In this document: in pieces, positions 52,660-62,778 of the stretch
Layout of the letters: the number at the start of each line of letters is the position of its first letter
Numbering within the stretch: the stretch's first letter is position 1
Assembly: GCF_020829625.1 (NCBI RefSeq)
Contig: NZ_JAIVFX010000012.1
Span: 163,201-227,200, forward strand
Direction of reading: 5' to 3'
Source of the DNA: Nostoc sp. XA010
Lineage (GTDB): Bacteria > Cyanobacteriota > Cyanobacteriia > Cyanobacteriales > Nostocaceae
Length of the DNA stretch: 64,000 nucleotides
Made by a program: the position numbers and the translations under genes
Notes under the pieces: model-generated
The model's input: the letters and a program-made list of their open reading frames with translations, nothing else
Databases searched by the model: none
Told to the model about the DNA's origin: nothing

Positions 52660-53808
52660 TCACCTCAAACAATCCTTCAGCGCATAAATCACCTGATCTT
52701 GCTGTTGTTGTGTCAGTTCTGGGTACATAGGCAAGGATATAACCTCATGGCAAGCTTGCTCTGCTATTGGTAAGTCCCCAATTTGATAGCCCAGGCTTTG
52801 ATAAACTGGTTGTAAATGTAAAGGGTGGGGGTAATAAATCATTGAACTCACGCCCTGTTCTTGCAATTCACTACGCACCCAATCTCGATATTTGGCGCTA
52901 GAACCATTTCGCCCTTCGCCTGATATGCGAATAGTGTATTGATTCCATACCCCAATGCCCTCAGGTAATTCTTGCGGTGGGACAATCCCTGGAACTTGAC
53001 TAAGGAACTGATAGTAATAGTTTGCGATATCTCGTCGGCGATTGTTCCAAATATCTAAATAACGTAGCTTAATCTGCAAAATAGCTGCTTGGAGAGCATC
53101 CAAGCGGCTATTTACACCGATTTCTTCATGTAAATATCTAATTCTACTGCCATGATCTCGTAGTATTCGCAGTTTAGTGGCGATCGCAGGGTCATTAGTC
53201 GTTATTGCCCCGCCATCGCCGCAACCACCAAGATTTTTGGTAGGGTAGAAGCTAAAGCAACCAATATGTCCAATGCTTCCGACTTTTTGATTAGCCCACC
53301 TTGCCCCTGTAGACTGAGCGCAATCTTCAATGATTGCCAAATTGTGAGACTGAGCGATCGCCATCAATGATGTCATATCCACAGGTTGTCCAAATAGGTG
53401 AACCGGGATAATCGCTTTAGTTTTGGGTGTAATCGCCGCCGCTACTTGCTCTACATCCAAATTAAACGTAGTAGCGTCAATATCAACGAAAACAGGCTTT
53501 GCACCCACGGCGCTAATTACTTCAGATGTAGCAATAAAGGTGAAAGGCGTTGTTATCACTTCATCGCCTGCACCAATGTCCAACACTCGTAACGCTAAGT
53601 AGAGTGCATCAGTACCAGAATTACAAGCCACACATTCACTAACAGTATTATAAGCAGCAAACTGTTGCTCAAAGCTTTCGACTAAGGGGCCACCGATATA
53701 GCGACCAGAAGCCAGAACTTCTAAGACAGATGCACTTACTTCTGCTTCGATGGTGGTGTATTGCTGCTTGATATCAAAGGCAGGGATAGGATTTACACTT
53801 TGGATCAT
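52660..53808 (-). CDS. DegT/DnrJ/EryC1/StrS family aminotransferase
   Basis: 382 residues. PLP enzyme making amino sugars for surface polysaccharides or natural products. CNSGTDALYLALR binds PLP phosphate, IEDCAQSTGA carries the PLP-stacking Asp, and SFYPTKNLGGCGDGGAI contains the PLP lysine. Standard length. Likely cytoplasmic, acting on a nucleotide-linked keto sugar. No sugar biosynthesis genes adjoin it, so the exact product is unknown. Confidence 0.9.
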   Translation of the reverse strand: MIQSVNPIPAFDIKQQYTTIEAEVSASVLEVLASGRYIGGPLVESFEQQFAAYNTVSECVACNSGTDALYLALRVLDIGAGDEVITTPFTFIATSEVISAVGAKPVFVDIDATTFNLDVEQVAAAITPKTKAIIPVHLFGQPVDMTSLMAIAQSHNLAIIEDCAQSTGARWANQKVGSIGHIGCFSFYPTKNLGGCGDGGAITTNDPAIATKLRILRDHGSRIRYLHEEIGVNSRLDALQAAILQIKLRYLDIWNNRRRDIANYYYQFLSQVPGIVPPQELPEGIGVWNQYTIRISGEGRNGSSAKYRDWVRSELQEQGVSSMIYYPHPLHLQPVYQSLGYQIGDLPIAEQACHEVISLPMYPELTQQQQDQVIYALKDCLR

Positions 53809-54141
53809 GAGTTCTTATTTTATGGGAGATACAAAGGATGCACTTCGAGAGTCAATTTTTGCTAATTGAATTGTTAATCAAAAAGGAGCTATTAAAAGAC
53901 TATCGCCCAAGATACGCATCTATTAGGGTTTTTACTTAAATTGTGGCGCCAGAAACTACCGCACATTTTATTTACAGATAATAAGCATACTAGGTGTTTG
54001 CCATGTTAAGGTTGTACCATTTTTGAATTTTGAATTGATAAAGGTAATATATATCAACCAAGATCCAACACATCGGATCAAAGTTCCAGGTGTGTGGGCT
54101 GCTTCGAAAAGGAAATACCAGGAGATGGAGATAGAGAACCC
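53809..54141. other. Intergenic region between divergent aminotransferase and permease genes
   Basis: About 330 bp with no supported gene; both promoters should lie here. No repeat or operator seen. Confidence 0.35.
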
Positions 54142-54918
54142 ATGCAGGAGTTGATCAAGCTGGATTTCGTGGATTTAGCTATTGCTGTGGGATTGATGGC
54201 GATCGCCATTGGTTTATCTGCCTGGGAGAAATTAGGACTAGAGTTAAATTTAGCCCTTGCTACTGGGAGAACCATCTTACAACTACTTGTATTGGGATAC
54301 ATTTTAGATTTCATCTTGGCTTTGGACAATGCTTGGGCAGTTTTGGCGATATTAACAATAATGCTGACAATTACGGCGATTGTCGCACGAAATCGCATCA
54401 GCCAAAAAATTCCTTATGTATTGCCTTTGGTGTGGGGTGCAATTTTAATTAGTACCGCCCTGACAGTGCTTTACACCAACTTCTTGATCGTTCAACCAGA
54501 AAGATGGTACGAACCACAGTATGTAATTCCCCTAGCAGGGATAGTCTTAGGTAATGCTACCAATGCAGCTGCGATCGCAGGCGAACGTCTTGTCAGCACT
54601 ATTAATTCCAGCCATCTCGAAATAGAAACCCATTTGAGCTTAGGTGCAACGCCCCAGCAAGCAGTTAGCCAGTATCGCAAAGATGCCATTAGAGCCGGAT
54701 TAATTCCGACTCTCAATCAAATGCTCCTCATCGGTATGGTGGCAATACCAGGAATTACCACCGGACAGCTATTAGCTGGTGTAAAACCTCTGGATGCTGT
54801 ATCCTACGAAATTTTAATTATATTTATGGTTGCTTTCGCTAATTTGTTGACAACACTTTTAGTCACCAAGGGGTTGTGTCGTCAATTTTTCAATTCTGCC
54901 GCGCAGTTAGTCAGGTAA
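54142..54918 (+). CDS. FetB/YbbM-type ABC transporter permease (UPF0014)
   Basis: 258 residues with six or seven hydrophobic helices (LAIAVGLMAIAIGLSAW, LQLLVLGYILDFILAL, VLAILTIMLTITAIVA and others). The cytoplasmic loop HLSLGATPQQAVSQYRKDAI is the hallmark of this family. E. coli FetB, with ATPase FetA, exports iron; plant STAR2/ALS3 relatives act in aluminium tolerance. No ATPase gene is adjacent. ATG 54142 with a purine-rich GGAGATAGAG upstream is preferred to a GTG at 54094. Confidence 0.85.
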   Translation: MQELIKLDFVDLAIAVGLMAIAIGLSAWEKLGLELNLALATGRTILQLLVLGYILDFILALDNAWAVLAILTIMLTITAIVARNRISQKIPYVLPLVWGAILISTALTVLYTNFLIVQPERWYEPQYVIPLAGIVLGNATNAAAIAGERLVSTINSSHLEIETHLSLGATPQQAVSQYRKDAIRAGLIPTLNQMLLIGMVAIPGITTGQLLAGVKPLDAVSYEILIIFMVAFANLLTTLLVTKGLCRQFFNSAAQLVR

Positions 54919-54975
54919 TGACATTTTTAATAAAAGGTAAATTAAAATGGCATTTAGTAATTACAAAAGTATTAG

Positions 54976-55572
54976 GCAGTAATTAAAAAATTTCAAATCA
55001 AATATGTACAGTCTAATTTTATTTTGGAAGTAGATTTCCCAGTTAAACAGTCTTTTCAAGAAGAGTTAGATTTACTATTTACAGATGGAGTTATTGATAA
55101 TTCTGAAGATGCTATTTGTGAAAATATTATTTATCCAGTATTGAAAGAAGTATGGAAAAATTACCGAAGTAAATTAACACTTTGGAGTCATGAAACATTA
55201 GCTTATGATGAAGATTTATCAGGCGTTCCAAATTATACGGTAACACAGCGAAATCCTCTGGGTACGATTGTTTTTGATAAACCTTATTTTTTGACACCTT
55301 ATTTTTTGACAGTTGAAGCTAAACAAGACAAATTTGAAGAAGGATGGGGTCAGTGTTTAGCTGAAATGATCGCAGTGCAGCGAATTAATGATGATTTTAA
55401 CAGTGATATTTTTGGGATTGTTTCTAACGGTAAAATATGGCAATTCGGAAAGTTGATTGCTGATGTGTTTACTCGGAATAGAAATTTGTATGTAATTCAA
55501 GATTTAGATAAATTATTTGCGGCGGTTAATTATATTTTTCAACAATGTGAATTAAAAGTACAAAAACAATAG
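54976..55572 (+). pseudogene. PD-(D/E)xK nuclease-like protein without a normal start codon
   Basis: The frame is open from just after TAG 54973-54975 and reads like protein at once (AVIKKFQIKYVQSNFILEVD), but no ATG or GTG starts it except a GTA; the first usable codon is TTG 55024, giving 182 residues. The core VEAKQDKFEEGWGQCLAEMI matches the E-x-K nuclease-like domain common in cyanobacterial hypothetical proteins. A 15-bp tandem duplication (55282-55296, 55297-55311) doubles PYFLT right before it. Either a TTG-started gene or one that lost its start. Confidence 0.55.
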
Positions 55573-55721
55573 CATTGTGTGTTTTCAAGATGAAATTAAA
55601 GGATGCTTACAAGGTCGTCAAGTATACAATAAACCCCTCTCAAAACCTCTCTCAGTTGGCGTCAGCCTGCCGTAAGGCAAGCAAAGAGAGGTTTTGAAAC
55701 TTATACAGAAACTTTCTAGAT

Positions 55722-55775
55722 TAACTCCTCACTCCTAACTCCTAACTCCTCACTCCTAACTCCTCACTCCTAACT
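55722..55775. repeat. Heptanucleotide STRR array
   Basis: Seven heptads TAACTCC or TCACTCC in tandem plus a partial one. Such 7-bp short tandem repeats are a known mark of heterocystous cyanobacteria. Just left of it, around 55637-55697, is an inverted repeat CAAAACCTCTCTC/AGAGAGGTTTTG. Confidence 0.85.
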
Positions 55776-55778
55776 TTT

Positions 55779-57581
55779 CTACCTGCCTAAAGTCCGCGTA
55801 TAAATTACCTGACCTTGGGAATCATAGAGAAAAAGGGACAGGCTGGCATTGTCACTAATTACAGCTAGGGCTTCCCGTAATATTTGCAAGTGATTGGTAA
55901 TGTCAATAGCAGTATCCGAATTCTTAGAATAAGGAGTAGCCAAGTTATTTTGCCTTATTTGGTCATACTCAGGGGTTAGCCGGACAATAATTCTTGCATT
56001 GTCTATGCTAAAGGTGCAAATCCGAATTCCATTAATACAGGTTTTATCCAAGTCAGTGCGAGTTTGTTGCAGACTACTAATAACTTGTACTTTTTCTTGT
56101 GCTTGTTTGAGGGCTATTGAGTAGGGTTCGATGAGAGACTGAGCCTGAGTGTAGTACAAGCTATCTTGGGAAATCTTTTTAGCAGTTTGCAAAGCCTGAT
56201 CCCAATATATCGCTGCTGCTTGCCATTGGTTTTGTTGCTCGTATACTTTGGCTTGCTTGGCAGTGCTAAGGGCTTGTTGGTAGGCTTTAACAGCTAATCG
56301 TTCTTTAGTAGCGCGATCGCGTGCCGCTAGTAATTTAGGTTTATAATCTACCAACAGCTTTTCGGCTTCTTGGTATCCAGGGCTAGTTAGGGGAATGCTA
56401 TTCAAGGCATTAATAGCCACTAGCCAAGTAGACTGTACTTTTTGCCAGTCATTCAAAGATTTAGCTGTAGCTTCTCGATTCTCGGCTGCACTAGCTACAG
56501 CTTTTGCTGCCGTTAGTTTTTTTAGCCATTTTTCCTCCGTAACTATCTGCTGATTTACGGCGTGCAAACGGACACGATAATTAAGTAATTTTCCTTGCAC
56601 CAGTCCATAGAGTTCATTACTGGAACTTATGGTTTCTAGTGGCGCTATAGCCTGTCGCCATAGGTGTTGCCTAGCTTGTAATTCCTCTAGGCTAGATGCA
56701 GGAGTTTGAACTTTTTGTGTCGCTAAAGATCCCGTCTCCAAAGCCTTGACCACCTGGCTGATTTTTTCTGACCGTCCAGACAAACTTGCTTTTAGTTCTT
56801 CTGATACCTGGTAACGAGGCGACCAACTAGGAACTGTGTTCAGAGCTATACTAGCTGCCGTAAGTTGTTGTTGTACAGCTACTAATTCTTTTTCAGACTT
56901 GGCACGGCGCAACAACTGCGGGGATTTTATTTTTAATTGCTCGGCATTTTGTATTTCTTTACACTCAGACATCACACAAGGACGAGTCAATAAGTAAGCA
57001 CCGCCGCCTAAGACTACAACTCCAACCAAAGCTGCACCCAGTAAGATGGATTTGATTTGAGATGCTGGCTTTGAAGTCGGCAAATTCGGCGCATCTGCAA
57101 ACGGATCAAACAGTTCCTCCTCAATCTTATCGATTGATGGAGAATAGGTCAGAGCTGATGAAGAGGCAAAGAGGGGAAAACGTTCTGATGCGACGAATTC
57201 TTCCCCCGCATCCTCAGCATCCGCATGTGCCCTTATCTCCTTGTCGCCTTGTCCCTTTTTCCCAAGGTCCTCTCCCCCCGTCTCTTTCAGAGCCAAGAAA
57301 CATTTCGCATAAGGGAGTTGTTCACCAAAAACTCTAAGGAAACATTGCACTCGCCGCTCTCTGTGGGGTGCTAGAGACTGAAGTACTTCCTCAATTACTG
57401 CAAAGATTATCTGAACATCAACTATTACATCTGATTCGTGTTGGGTTAAAATCATTAGTTCGTCTTTATTGACGACACACTTAACCTCGAAGACCTCAGC
57501 CGTTGAGACTTCTGCAAGTAATTGTTCCTGCAAAGTTTTGGCTAAAAGCTGTAAATCTTCCTGCTGGACTGCTACTTTCAT
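55779..57581 (-). CDS. Large single-pass membrane protein with coiled-coil region
   Basis: 600 residues from ATG 57581. Cytoplasmic N-terminal domain (1-110, MKVAVQQEDLQLLAKTLQEQ), an acidic linker, one membrane helix (about 180-200, ILLGAALVGVVVLGGGAYLL), then a long helical, TPR- or coiled-coil-like region (AYQQALSTAKQAKVYEQQNQ) and a C-terminal compact domain (VISDNASLSLFLYDSQGQVI). The linker piece GEDLGKKGQGDKEIRAHADA is encoded by repeat-like DNA. Common in filamentous cyanobacteria but without a defined role that I know. Confidence 0.7.
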   Translation of the reverse strand: MKVAVQQEDLQLLAKTLQEQLLAEVSTAEVFEVKCVVNKDELMILTQHESDVIVDVQIIFAVIEEVLQSLAPHRERRVQCFLRVFGEQLPYAKCFLALKETGGEDLGKKGQGDKEIRAHADAEDAGEEFVASERFPLFASSSALTYSPSIDKIEEELFDPFADAPNLPTSKPASQIKSILLGAALVGVVVLGGGAYLLTRPCVMSECKEIQNAEQLKIKSPQLLRRAKSEKELVAVQQQLTAASIALNTVPSWSPRYQVSEELKASLSGRSEKISQVVKALETGSLATQKVQTPASSLEELQARQHLWRQAIAPLETISSSNELYGLVQGKLLNYRVRLHAVNQQIVTEEKWLKKLTAAKAVASAAENREATAKSLNDWQKVQSTWLVAINALNSIPLTSPGYQEAEKLLVDYKPKLLAARDRATKERLAVKAYQQALSTAKQAKVYEQQNQWQAAAIYWDQALQTAKKISQDSLYYTQAQSLIEPYSIALKQAQEKVQVISSLQQTRTDLDKTCINGIRICTFSIDNARIIVRLTPEYDQIRQNNLATPYSKNSDTAIDITNHLQILREALAVISDNASLSLFLYDSQGQVIYTRTLGR

Positions 57582-58231
57582 AGAGCTTTCCCGCTTAATT
57601 TCTATATTGTTTTGATTATCTTTAAGAGAATGAAATGAACTTTTTAGGTTTGTTGAATGCAAATGCACAGTTTAACCAACCACAGCCTGAAAATCTGAAC
57701 GACCAACGTTCTAACACACATTTGAACTTTTCACCAAAAATAAAAAAAGCAATTATTGTTCGCATTGCTACATTTTCATAGTGCTAGATGCAAAGTTAAA
57801 TTATCTGTCTTTAGATGTAAATTACAAATAAAAAATGGGAATAATAGAATTTTTGAGTATTTTAACTGCATTATTTCGGGACAATAAAATACACAGGAGC
57901 TAATGTTCTGCAAAATTCTAGTTGCAGGGCAGTTGTGACAAATTTATCCAAAGGCTAAGGAAACGATGCTAAGTCAGAGGGTTTTGACAGAAATGGTAGT
58001 TATCTTCTATGCTAGGAAACTTACTGAAGAGATAAATTACATGTTGTGACTCTAGCACCAACAGGTTGGCTATCAAAATTAATCTGCCTCATTGGCTGAA
58101 ATCGATAAAATTGATTCGTGAAAAATAAATTTTTATAGCTGCCAAAAGCTTAATTCTAAAATAAAAGTGCTGCAAAATATTAAGACAGCATTAAGCAAAG
58201 GCTGGGAAAACGTAACATACAAGGTGTATCA
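57582..58231. other. 650-bp intergenic region between divergent genes
   Basis: AT-rich, no supported gene, no repeat recognised. Promoters for the 600-aa protein and the SucC-like gene should lie here. Confidence 0.35.
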
Positions 58232-59458
58232 ATGGATTTATTAGAGTATCAAGTTAAAGAGTGGTTTGGCAAAATAGGCATTCCTGTATTGCCTTCCCAA
58301 CGAATTGACCATCCCACAGATTTGAAACGTTTAAAAATTCGCTTTCCAATTGTACTGAAATCTCAAGTACATGGAGCGGAACGGGCAAAAGCAGGTGGAG
58401 TCAGATTTGCGGAGACTACAATTGATGCGATCGCAGCTGCCCAAAATATCTTTAGTTTACCAATATGGGGCGAGTTGCCAGAAGTTGTGCTGGCAGAATC
58501 CCAATACGACGCCAACCAGGAATTTTATCTCGCGGTGGTTTTAGATACTGCTGTTTGCCGACCAGTACTTTTAGGTTGCAAGGAAGCAGACATTGATTGG
58601 GAATCGGCTGGGGAAAGAATGCACCATGTTGTCGTAGAACAGGAATTCTCGCCATTTTATGCCCGACGACTGGCTTTGAAAATGGGTTTGCAGGGGACGC
58701 TGATGCAGTCGGTAAGCTGCGTTGTCCAGAAGATGTACCAGTTATTTGTGCAAAAAGACCTGGATTTAGTCGAAATCAATCCCTTGGCAGTCAGCGCTAC
58801 TGGTCAAGTTATGGCTCTTAATGGTAAAGTCAGGGTCAATGAACGGTCAATCAAGCGTCATCCCGACCTCACCGAGATGGCGGCAAAAATCATCAGTCGT
58901 CATACCAGTACTGAGATCGATGGTATATCGGGTGACTGGGATGGTGTGAAAATGCACGGAAAAATCGGTATTTTAGGTAATGGTACTGGTTCAGTGATGG
59001 CAACTTTGGATTTAGTCGCTAATGCTGGTGGCAATCCAGGTCTTTGTTTGAATCTACGTCATGCTTTCCTCACTGATACTACACCAACTACTTTCCGCGA
59101 TCGCCTAGAGACAGGTCTAAAAATACTAGAGGCTGATGACAGCATTCAAGTAATATTAATTAACTTTCTAGGTAGCATTCCTCAAACTGAGGAAGTGGTT
59201 GAAGTTATAGCTAGAGTTGTACAGCAAGACAAGAGCGAACTTAACTCACAAATTGTGCATTCTAATGGCAGTAAAAGTCGGCAAGAGCAGAATTTTTCAC
59301 CCTTAGTTGTCCGTCTTGCTGGTTCGGAATTTGATACTGCTAGAAAGTATTTAGCAACACTAAAAACCCCCAGCAATGCGCTCCTTGTAGTAGAAAATTT
59401 AGATGAGGCAGTAGCGGCAGCAGTTCGTCTGGCTAAACCAACGGCTAATAAGAGGTAA
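58232..59458 (+). CDS. Succinyl-CoA synthetase beta-like (SucC-like, ATP-grasp) subunit
   Basis: 408 residues. ATP-grasp N-terminal half (MDLLEYQVKEWFGKIGIPVL, KSQVHGAERAKAGGVRFAET, LVEINPLAV for Mg-ATP) and a CoA-ligase half (KIGILGNGTGSVMATLDLVA, GGNPGLCLNLRHAF). It pairs with a SucD-like gene 122 bp downstream, same strand. In cyanobacteria SucCD works with 2-oxoglutarate decarboxylase products or the GABA shunt. The partner lacks the phosphorylated His, so the reaction of this pair is in doubt. Confidence 0.8.
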   Translation: MDLLEYQVKEWFGKIGIPVLPSQRIDHPTDLKRLKIRFPIVLKSQVHGAERAKAGGVRFAETTIDAIAAAQNIFSLPIWGELPEVVLAESQYDANQEFYLAVVLDTAVCRPVLLGCKEADIDWESAGERMHHVVVEQEFSPFYARRLALKMGLQGTLMQSVSCVVQKMYQLFVQKDLDLVEINPLAVSATGQVMALNGKVRVNERSIKRHPDLTEMAAKIISRHTSTEIDGISGDWDGVKMHGKIGILGNGTGSVMATLDLVANAGGNPGLCLNLRHAFLTDTTPTTFRDRLETGLKILEADDSIQVILINFLGSIPQTEEVVEVIARVVQQDKSELNSQIVHSNGSKSRQEQNFSPLVVRLAGSEFDTARKYLATLKTPSNALLVVENLDEAVAAAVRLAKPTANKR

Positions 59459-59580
59459 TGAGTGTCACATTCTTCAAATTCAAAATTCAAAAAAAATTGA
59501 ATTAATACGACACTATAAATATGTCGTTTTTATGCCCAGTACCATAGACTACTGGGTTGCCAAACTTACGGTAATTTTTT

Positions 59581-60462
59581 ATGAACCTAACGCCAAACAG
59601 TAAAGTATTAATTCAAGGCTTTTGTGAATTTATATCAGGCACTCATGTTGCTCAAATGAAAGCTTATGGTACGAACTTAGTAGCCGGTGTCAATCCTGGA
59701 TGTGGCGGACAAGAACTGCATGGACTGCCAGTTTTTGACTTAGTAGAGGAAGTAATAGAACAATTTGGGGTAATTGACACAACAATTATCTGTGTAGATC
59801 CTTACGACGTTCTAGATGCGGCATTAGAAGCGATCGCATCTCATATTCGCCAAATCATTATCATCACTGCTGGCGTGCCGCCTTTGGATATGGTGCAATT
59901 ACTCCGCAAAGCCGAAGCCTGTGAAACTTTGGTAGTTGGGCCAAATAGTCCGGGGATCATTGTACCGGGAAAAATCCTTTTAGGTACTCAACCTAGCGAA
60001 TTTTATACTCCTGGGAGAGTGGGGATCGTTAGTCGTAGCAGCACCCTTACCTACGAAATAGCCTACGAATTAACAAAAGCAGGTTTGGGGCAGTCGATTA
60101 GTGTCAGTATTGGTAGTGATGCGATCGTCGGTTCCTCCTTTCTCCAATGGCTGCAAATTCTCGATGAGGATGAAAATACAGAGGCGATCGTTCTAGTTGG
60201 TCAACCTGGCGGTGGTAGTGAAGAAGCAGCAGCCCGATACATTACCGAGGCAATTGATAAACCAGTAATTGCCTACATTGCAGGTAGACTTGCACCACCA
60301 GGAAAAACTTGGCGTCAAACTGGGACTTTAGCAACAGTTATCGGACGCGATCGTAACTTTGGCACAGCCCAAAGTAAATTAGCTGCTTTAAAAGAAGCGG
60401 AAGTTCCAGTAGCTGAACGTCCTTCTCAGATTCCAGAATTATTGAGAAAGGAGATTAGCTAA
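59581..60462 (+). CDS. Succinyl-CoA synthetase alpha-like (SucD-like) subunit lacking phosphotransfer residues
   Basis: 293 residues, the usual SucD length. CoA-binding Rossmann part (KVLIQGFCEFISGTHVAQMK, GVNPGCGGQELHGLPVF), GPNSPGIIVPG (Ser where E. coli has the Cys of NCPG), then the ligase part (VGIVSRSSTLTYEIAYELTK, SIGSDAIVGSSF). Where E. coli SucD has Glu208 (GEIGG) this has Gln208 (GQPGG), and where it has His246 (GHAGA) this has Gln246 (RQTGT). Both residues are required for phosphohistidine transfer. It may be regulatory, act on another acid by a direct acyl-phosphate, or be inactive. Confidence 0.82.
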   Translation: MNLTPNSKVLIQGFCEFISGTHVAQMKAYGTNLVAGVNPGCGGQELHGLPVFDLVEEVIEQFGVIDTTIICVDPYDVLDAALEAIASHIRQIIIITAGVPPLDMVQLLRKAEACETLVVGPNSPGIIVPGKILLGTQPSEFYTPGRVGIVSRSSTLTYEIAYELTKAGLGQSISVSIGSDAIVGSSFLQWLQILDEDENTEAIVLVGQPGGGSEEAAARYITEAIDKPVIAYIAGRLAPPGKTWRQTGTLATVIGRDRNFGTAQSKLAALKEAEVPVAERPSQIPELLRKEIS

Positions 60463-60745
60463 TGACAAAAAGCCAAGCAATAATCAAGCTTCGTTTGCCA
60501 GTTTTAATGCATGAGTAATAGCGATCGCACTCACGTTCAATCAACAATAGAAGCTTCCTAGCGATCGCTTAGGGGCAAATTTTCTTAGAGGAAAGTAGGC
60601 GAACAGGGCATCTACTATTAAAAATTTCGAGAAAAGTTTGCCACCTGAGCTTTCATACTTGCAAAAGGCTTAATGTATCACCAGAACAATTCTCTGAAGG
60701 CAAACCATTTTTGTCTTGCTATTCATATTACCACTCAAGCTAAAA

Positions 60746-61237
60746 TCAAATATTTAGATCGCGCAGAGCCAGACGAATTTGCTCCAAACGCCTGCGATTA
60801 ACACCAAGATCCGACTCTCCCACGCGAGCTGCCGAGCGCACATGAATTACCGACTCATTGGGAGGGAAATAAAACTCTACATCATCAATAAATTTGAAGA
60901 TGCGGCTTTTAGAAAGAGCGTGGATGTAATTATCTGTCTGTTCTATAACTTCTGTGCGGGGAACAACGGTGAGAGTTTTTAGTAAGGTTTTTCGTGCTGC
61001 ATCGCGATCTATATGATAGGTAATTGGGTCAATGGCATGTTTGGGATCACCATCTTGACTCACAACACAGTTGTCTGAAGCCGGACAAGAACTAAGATGA
61101 CCATTATCAACTCCCAAAGCAGAAGAGGTAGCCCAAGCTGCGGTAGGAAGTATAAAAGTATTAATCAAAGTTAGCAATATTACAAAAGCGATACTCCGCA
61201 GGAGTCGCTGTGCGAAAGCTGTTAGCAGATGAAACAT
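60746..61237 (-). CDS. Exported DUF1499 protein
   Basis: 163 residues from ATG 61237, with GAGGAG about 10 bases upstream. Signal peptide (LLRSIAFVILLTLINTFILPTA, cleaved near AWA). The DUF1499 core reads LSSCPASDNCVVSQ, HAIDPITY, FKFIDDVEFYFPPNESVIHV, VGESDLGVNRRRLEQIR, all hallmarks. Widespread in cyanobacteria and plastid lineages, probably lumenal or periplasmic; function unknown. Confidence 0.85.
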   Translation of the reverse strand: MFHLLTAFAQRLLRSIAFVILLTLINTFILPTAAWATSSALGVDNGHLSSCPASDNCVVSQDGDPKHAIDPITYHIDRDAARKTLLKTLTVVPRTEVIEQTDNYIHALSKSRIFKFIDDVEFYFPPNESVIHVRSAARVGESDLGVNRRRLEQIRLALRDLNI

Positions 61238-61380
61238 TATAAATTCACTCCTCAAGGTTTGAATAGGACTCAATTATTTTCGGTCATTTCGGGGGGAGCG
61301 CTGCAAGTTGCCAGTTCGCGCTATACAGTATCATTCATCTAGCCACATTCTGGGTTATATCTGAATCCTGAATCGGTGTT

Positions 61381-62778
61381 CTAGTAGAGTATCACCCCTT
61401 GGTTATAAGCATTTACAAAACTCGTGTAGTCATACTCAACTTGGGTTGCATAGTCCACCGCAAAGTTAACAATTTCGTCTTTGAATACAGCCTTGTTACC
61501 GCTAACAATATCAGTCACTTCTTTGTCAACGCTTACGGGAATAATCGCAGCATCATAGTCTTTATCAGAGATTGCATGATTCTTGGCAACGACCTTCCCC
61601 GCATATCCCATCGCATCCATGAATTTTGATTTAGTGGTTAGCAATGTATAGTCAAAGTCCACCTGGTAGGGTGATTTTTCATGTAGCATAAAGGGTATGC
61701 TATTGACCGTAGTGTAGCCAACCAAAGGATCAGTATTAGAGAGCATTGCTTTAGTAGCGATTACCACTCTCGCCCCTTCTTGATTCCCGTAAACTGAAGT
61801 TGGCAGCAGACCTGGAAGTGCGATCACCTCCGGTGGGCGGAACGCCATCGCAACTGCGCTACTACCTTCCTGCTTCATCTCCAAAATGCGATCATCGTCG
61901 GTTCCTGAACTTGGCCCCTCAATCAGTAAGTAATATCGGTACTTACCAAGACTACCAGTGCCTGAACCTAATTTTAGCCGAATGTCTTTGAGAGCATAAT
62001 AACTATTGCTATAGCGTTTACTGCTAAGAATTGAGGCAATGTAACTGCTCATAGCCCCAACAATGTCGGAATAGGTGCTGCTGGATACAGGCTGAAGTTC
62101 TAAGGTAGTCTGGAATACCCGATTGTTATTGTTATTTAACTGCGTGTACTTACTTAGCAAGCTAGAACGGCTGTTATTTGATGCCTTTTGAATCAAATCT
62201 TTGACCACACCATTCGTATTGCCAGATTCCAAACGGTATGAAAGTTCGTCGTTGGTTCCCTTAAAATCGCTCATCTTGTTCAGATAAGTATCCAAAAAAT
62301 TCCGAACAATATCCTGAGCATCAGTTGAGCTAAGACCGTTCTCTTTGGCTGCCAGCAAGATAGAGGCTGCCATCCGTCGCAAGTCCCAAACGTAGGGGCC
62401 AAGATAGCCTTCATCAAAATCGGTGGTGTCAAAAACGTTGTTATCGTTGCTGTCTCTCATCCCTCCAAGATTTTGCAGATGCATATCTCCCTCTAACCAG
62501 ATGGCTGAGGTTGAAGAATTCACAAATCCTGAACTTGGCAAAGTCTGCATATCACGATAAAAAATGTGATCTGTTCCCCGATAAAAGGCAAAAGGGCTAG
62601 CCTTCATCTTTTGCATTTTTGTTGCCGATTCTTGAGGCAATTGAGAAGCAAAGGGATGATTGTATTGGTAAATTTCATTCTCTACCCAAGTTGAACGAAG
62701 AGTTGCAGCTTGAACTGGAGATGGAAACCCCAAAATAAAAATTAAGACAAATACGATTGCAGATATGTGTCTGAGCAT
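61381..62778 (-). CDS. Secreted DUF2252 family protein
   Basis: 465 residues with a signal peptide (MLRHISAIVFVLIFILGFPS, cut after VQAA). DUF2252 motifs: ASPFAFYRGTDHIFYRD, WLEGDMHLQNLGG, DTTDFDEGYLGPYVWDLRRM, reminiscent of kinase-like aminoglycoside phosphotransferase folds (H-x-Q-N-x-G and DFD). Signal-peptide-bearing members are less usual than cytoplasmic ones. A phosphotransfer role is inference. Single gene. Confidence 0.85.
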   Translation of the reverse strand: MLRHISAIVFVLIFILGFPSPVQAATLRSTWVENEIYQYNHPFASQLPQESATKMQKMKASPFAFYRGTDHIFYRDMQTLPSSGFVNSSTSAIWLEGDMHLQNLGGMRDSNDNNVFDTTDFDEGYLGPYVWDLRRMAASILLAAKENGLSSTDAQDIVRNFLDTYLNKMSDFKGTNDELSYRLESGNTNGVVKDLIQKASNNSRSSLLSKYTQLNNNNNRVFQTTLELQPVSSSTYSDIVGAMSSYIASILSSKRYSNSYYALKDIRLKLGSGTGSLGKYRYYLLIEGPSSGTDDDRILEMKQEGSSAVAMAFRPPEVIALPGLLPTSVYGNQEGARVVIATKAMLSNTDPLVGYTTVNSIPFMLHEKSPYQVDFDYTLLTTKSKFMDAMGYAGKVVAKNHAISDKDYDAAIIPVSVDKEVTDIVSGNKAVFKDEIVNFAVDYATQVEYDYTSFVNAYNQGVILY

